A DNA stretch of 64,000 nt from Alicyclobacillus sp. SP_1 (GTDB lineage: Bacteria > Bacillota > Bacilli > Alicyclobacillales > Alicyclobacillaceae), in assembly GCF_024706985.1 (NCBI RefSeq), contig NZ_JAMCCX010000009.1, positions 29,084 through 93,083 on the forward strand. The letters are read 5' to 3'. The translations under genes were made by a program, and so were the position numbers. The notes beneath the pieces are model-generated. The model saw only the letters and a program-made list of their open reading frames with translations. It made no database searches and was not told the DNA's origin. This document shows positions 61,168 to 64,000 of this stretch, piece by piece (position 1 is the stretch's first letter; the number at the start of each line of letters is the position of its first letter).

Positions 61168-62634
61168 TCAGACAACGCAACATCGACAAACTATGAAAAG
61201 ATGTTTTTGTGCAATATCCCATGGATTCGAGCAAAACTGTTCAAGAATGTTCAACCCTCCATAGGCAAGCGGTAACGAGTGATTGCCCGTCACGTTCCGC
61301 TTTGTTATGACACGAACTTGACAGATGGGCGATAGAGGTTCGTGGAAAGATATTTGGCCTTCATTTTTTTTGATGTTCACGACATGATCCTGCGGCAAAA
61401 CGGTCGCCCTGATATGCTGAATCATGCGTCCCACCAGCCGGAATGCATCCCGCAGAATAAACCATTTCTCTACCCGTTTGATTTCGCGCACCGGCACCTT
61501 CTTGTGCTTCATGACGGAGGTCAATTGATTTGACTCTTGCGCAAACGCGAGTTCCACCTGTTTTCGGAATTTCATTATCTGCTCTTGTAGCATGCTGTCC
61601 TGAGGCACTGGTCCGTGGAAGAGGGGATTTTCCTTGAAAGAATAGCCAAACTGTTTATCGCAAAGACCTTGCAGGGGACAGGCAGCGCACAACACAGGGT
61701 CACCGCGAAACCAGGCGGTATGGGTATCTCTATCAAATCCATCGAACACGAGAGCATGTCCCTGCTCGCATCCCGGTTTTCCTTTGGGGGAGCAGTGTTC
61801 GGGAATGACGGTGTTTTTCTTGATGCCCGTCACCACCGCCACATCGTGACTGAGCAACGCTTCCTTCTGGTCTTTCGCGTCTAAGTAACCCAAGTCGGCC
61901 ACTACATAGTCGACCTTCAGACCCTCGATCTTCTTCATCATGTCAATCAACGGCAGCATGACTTTGACGTCTGTTGTATCGTTTGGCAGAAGGATCGAGA
62001 ACAGGACGATCGGCCCTTTCGGGCTCGGGCAGACGATCGAATGCTTGCGATACCCGATGAAGAACTTATTCTGATTGGCCTTCGTCCGTTGCACACCACA
62101 GGTGGCGTCCGGGTCGGTATACGTCTTTTCGCAGTCACACCGGCTTCGATCCGGGCAGTCACAGCGTTTATGTTTATACCCATTGACATTGGCCCAAACC
62201 GGCCTGGAATCAATACCGGTGAGCATCGGTTGCAGGAAGTCCTTCAGTTTCAGGGCTTGAGCGATGAGGTCAAATAGAATTGCATAGAAAAGCTCCGCGC
62301 TGACTTTGGTGCGAAAATGGCTGAGGCTGCTGTGAACAGGGACCTTCTCGATGCTCGGAACACCGATAAAATTCCGCCATGCTTGATTTTTCGGTTCCTT
62401 CAGCTGTCTTTCCAACTCTCGAAACGAGGAGATCTCCGGGCGGGTGAAGTACAGGTAGTGCATGCGAAAACAGGTTCTTGGATCCACAGGCGGACGCCCG
62501 CCATTTTTATAGAGTGGAGCGATCTTCTCAAGCACAATTGAATCGTCCACATGATCGATATAATCAATCAGTTCCGCGTCAAATCCCAGTGTGCTATAGT
62601 AGTGGTACGGAAGCAGTTCAAGCTGCAAATCCAT
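61168..62634 (-). CDS. IS1182-like DDE transposase
   Basis: 488 aa. FDAELIDYIDHVDDSIVLEKIAPLY, GGRPPVDPRTCFRMHYLYFTRPEISSFRELERQL, TGIDSRPVWANVNGYKH, a Cys-rich insert (RCDCPDRSRCDCEKTY), VVADLGYLDAKDQKEALL and the C-terminal CPLQGLCDKQ...FRLVGRMIQHIRATVLP match IS1182-family transposases. The last ~22 residues (from FCSNPWD) lie outside the inferred inverted repeat, in flanking DNA. The start MDLQLELLPYHYYSTLGFDAE has no clear Shine-Dalgarno. Confidence 0.85.
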   Translation of the reverse strand: MDLQLELLPYHYYSTLGFDAELIDYIDHVDDSIVLEKIAPLYKNGGRPPVDPRTCFRMHYLYFTRPEISSFRELERQLKEPKNQAWRNFIGVPSIEKVPVHSSLSHFRTKVSAELFYAILFDLIAQALKLKDFLQPMLTGIDSRPVWANVNGYKHKRCDCPDRSRCDCEKTYTDPDATCGVQRTKANQNKFFIGYRKHSIVCPSPKGPIVLFSILLPNDTTDVKVMLPLIDMMKKIEGLKVDYVVADLGYLDAKDQKEALLSHDVAVVTGIKKNTVIPEHCSPKGKPGCEQGHALVFDGFDRDTHTAWFRGDPVLCAACPLQGLCDKQFGYSFKENPLFHGPVPQDSMLQEQIMKFRKQVELAFAQESNQLTSVMKHKKVPVREIKRVEKWFILRDAFRLVGRMIQHIRATVLPQDHVVNIKKNEGQISFHEPLSPICQVRVITKRNVTGNHSLPLAYGGLNILEQFCSNPWDIAQKHLFIVCRCCVV

Positions 62635-62746
62635 AAAAATGCATCTCGCGTCTTTGGTTTAATGGTTGTAGTGGTACTTCCATTTTACCATTTTTCGCGG
62701 TCGTGCATTTTTGTTTTTCATGCGAATTTATGACCTTCTTGAACAG
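61237..62746. mobile_element. Insertion sequence, IS1182-like, ~1.5 kb
   Basis: Imperfect terminal inverted repeats of 13 bp, CTGTTCAAGAATG at 61237-61249 and CTGTTCAAGAAGG (reverse strand) at 62746-62734 (12/13), flank the transposase gene. No clear target duplication is visible. Boundaries are inferred from the repeats alone. Confidence 0.6.
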
Positions 62747-62932
62747 GCTCTAATATATAAAGTTAATCGATTTTGGTTATTGTCTCCACAAAATTTAAAT
62801 CAAGACCTTCTGGAGCATATAGAATATAACTCAACTTTCGCAGCGTCAAAACAGACGAGATTGCTTGAATCTATTCCCTTTGTTAGCTTTGCAATATAGG
62901 TCTTGAAAAATGAAAAACACCCCTCCACGTGT

Positions 62933-62938
62933 TATAAT
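62933..62938 (+). promoter_or_regulatory. Extended -10 promoter of the IS4-like transposase
   Basis: TGT-TATAAT (62930-62938), 46 bp before the start codon; no good -35 at normal spacing. The stretch 62747-62932 holds no gene that I recognise, only flank or left end of the second IS. Confidence 0.4.
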
Positions 62939-62984
62939 TGGAATTGTCGAGATCCCAAATACGCGTAGAAAAGGTGTTTTTTAT

Positions 62985-63956
62985 ATGGTAACTCATAATG
63001 AACCCGTAAATCAATTGCCAACTGAGATTCGTCCCGCATTTCACGCACTGAATGTGCTTAAACATCTGCGTAAAGCCGGTATTTCAAAGAAGTTTGGGTT
63101 TACCTGCTCCTATTTGTTCCAGCTTGTCTTTGTTCTCATCTTCCACCATCGAAACTGGTTCCAACTCCTTGAGAGCACGAAGGCAGAATCATTTCCTGGC
63201 AAGGATGCCGTGTATCGTTTTCTTAACCATAGCGGGTTCGCTTGGCGACGATTTCTCCTATTTCTTAGCGCGGATGCTGTCAACAAAACGAGCACTTTGA
63301 CATCCGACAAACGTATCCATGTACTCATTGTCGACGACTCCATGTATGAGCGGAACCGGAGTAAGTGCGTAGAACTGTTGGCTCGATGCAGAGACCACGC
63401 GAGAAACTGCTACTACAAAGGCTTTCGTATGTTGACGTTAGGCTGGTCGGATGGGAACACGTTCATTCCCGTGGATTTTTCTCTTCTCAGTTCTGCCAAG
63501 TCGCGGATTCAGGAAATCAACCCATCGATCGATAAGCGAACACACGGTTACAAGCGCAGAGTAGAAGCTCTGCTCCCAGCGCCAGAGGTTATCCCTGCGA
63601 TGATTGAACGCGCTTTATCTGTGGGAATGAAAGCCTCCTATGTCTTGATGGACAGCTGGTTCACCTATGCCCCCTTGATTCAAGCGGTGCTCAACACAGG
63701 GATGGATGTCATCGGAATGGTCAAAGCAGACAATAAGCGCTACCTGCATGGAGGACGACGTCTCTCTTTGCAAGAACTGTATTACGCTGCTACACTGGTT
63801 CAAGTTCAAGTCATGAAGAAAGGCATTTTACGCTCCATACATGCCCAACTGAGTCCAGGCATCCCGGTCACGATGGTGTTTGTTCGACATCGAACCAACA
63901 AGAATGGTGAGCGTCAAACTCCGCACAGCGCGCCTAGCCAAGCTAGGCACAACTAA
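62985..63956 (+). pseudogene. IS4-family-type transposase, interrupted at its 3' end
   Basis: Encodes ~320 residues: VNQLPTEIRPAFHALNVLKHLRKAGISKKFGF, FPGKDAVYRFLNHSGFAWRRFLL, IHVLIVDDSMYERNRSKCVELLAR (first Asp), YVLMDSWFTYAPLIQAVLNTGMDVIGMVKADNKRYL (second Asp). Family similarity stops after VFVRHRTNKN; the remaining 13 codons (GERQTPHSAPSQARHN) are read from inserted DNA beginning near 63907. The part with the catalytic Glu (YREK region) is missing, so the product should be inactive unless an intron is spliced. ATG 62985 with AAAAGGTG upstream. Confidence 0.75.
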
Positions 63957-64000
63957 CCGGTGAGAGTCCGGTCGAGGTAGGGACCAGACCGCCTCGTAGC
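63907..64000 (+). mobile_element. Putative group II intron, 5' end (runs off the window)
   Basis: The insertion starts GTGAGCG, close to the group II 5' consensus GUGYG. Hairpin GCCTAG-CCAAG-CTAGGC follows, then ACTAACCGGTGAGAGTCCGG and CGAGGTAGGGACCAGACCGCCTCG, a domain I-like set of paired segments seen in bacterial group II introns. It breaks a transposase frame exactly at this point. Without the 3' half and the reverse transcriptase, the call is provisional. Confidence 0.6.

Overview
The window looks like chromosome of an endospore-forming, probably acidophilic member of the Bacillota, most likely Alicyclobacillus or a close relative. The evidence is two secreted S53 (sedolisin/kumamolisin-type) peptidases, many sporulation and germination genes (rsfA, ytvI-like, gerA-type operon, cotS-like kinase, prkA-yhbH-spoVR), Bacillus-type operons (mrfAB, pdhABCD, bmrCD-like ABC pair) and strong GGAGG ribosome sites with frequent GTG/TTG starts. 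The genus is inferred from gene content, not from any rRNA.

Layout. 1-11.8 kb: end of a GntR-type regulator, deoD, a YtvI-like membrane protein, rsfA, the mrfA-mrfB DNA repair pair, a DUF1054 gene, a YunD-like 5'-nucleotidase, nth and a YpmS-like gene. 11.9-15.1 kb: a germinant receptor operon with A and B subunits and a tiny 57-aa third gene that resembles receptor D subunits. 15.1-18.3 kb: rnhA, queG and a CotS-like kinase. 18.5-25.5 kb: first sedolisin, an IclR/isocitrate-dehydrogenase-like pair with an ordered operator, an amidase-like protein, trmL and an MFS transporter. 25.9-30.7 kb: pyruvate dehydrogenase operon. 30.9-31.7 kb: an esterase. 31.8-40.3 kb: prkA-yhbH-spoVR. 40.5-46.3 kb: second sedolisin, UspA, a SAM-I riboswitch in front of a flavin monooxygenase, and a D,D-carboxypeptidase. 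46.3-55 kb: heterodimeric ABC exporter, lipoprotein, ClC channel with RCK_C tail, and a YerD-like glutamate-synthase-family protein. 55-61 kb: small zinc-ribbon protein, O-methyltransferase, an envelope cluster (phosphodiester glycosidase, beta-propeller-like protein, GtrA), a divergent HAM1 protein, an epimerase and a CtaM-like protein. 61.2-64 kb: mobile DNA, namely an IS1182-like element and an IS4-like transposase interrupted by what looks like the 5' end of a group II intron.

Main discovery. The sporulation gene prkA is split in two by a compact 3,948-bp element (about 32678-36625). The two prkA pieces meet at an exact 18-bp direct repeat (32678-32695 and 36626-36643). Precise recombination between the repeats restores one 632-codon prkA frame. 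The element carries a large serine recombinase directly beside its left end, plus an M29 aminopeptidase, a Dabb-domain protein and a 63-aa ORF. Joining the element ends gives a near-symmetric attP (TTTTGCACTCA arms and inner CACAA, centred on GA inside the repeat). The host left half-site carries the same TTTTGCACT motif exactly 5 bp closer to the centre, which is the offset known between attP and attB of large serine integrases. By analogy with skin in sigK and SPbeta in spsM of Bacillus subtilis, I infer a developmentally excised 'prkA-intervening element'. I know of no earlier description of one in prkA. Excision itself cannot be shown from sequence.
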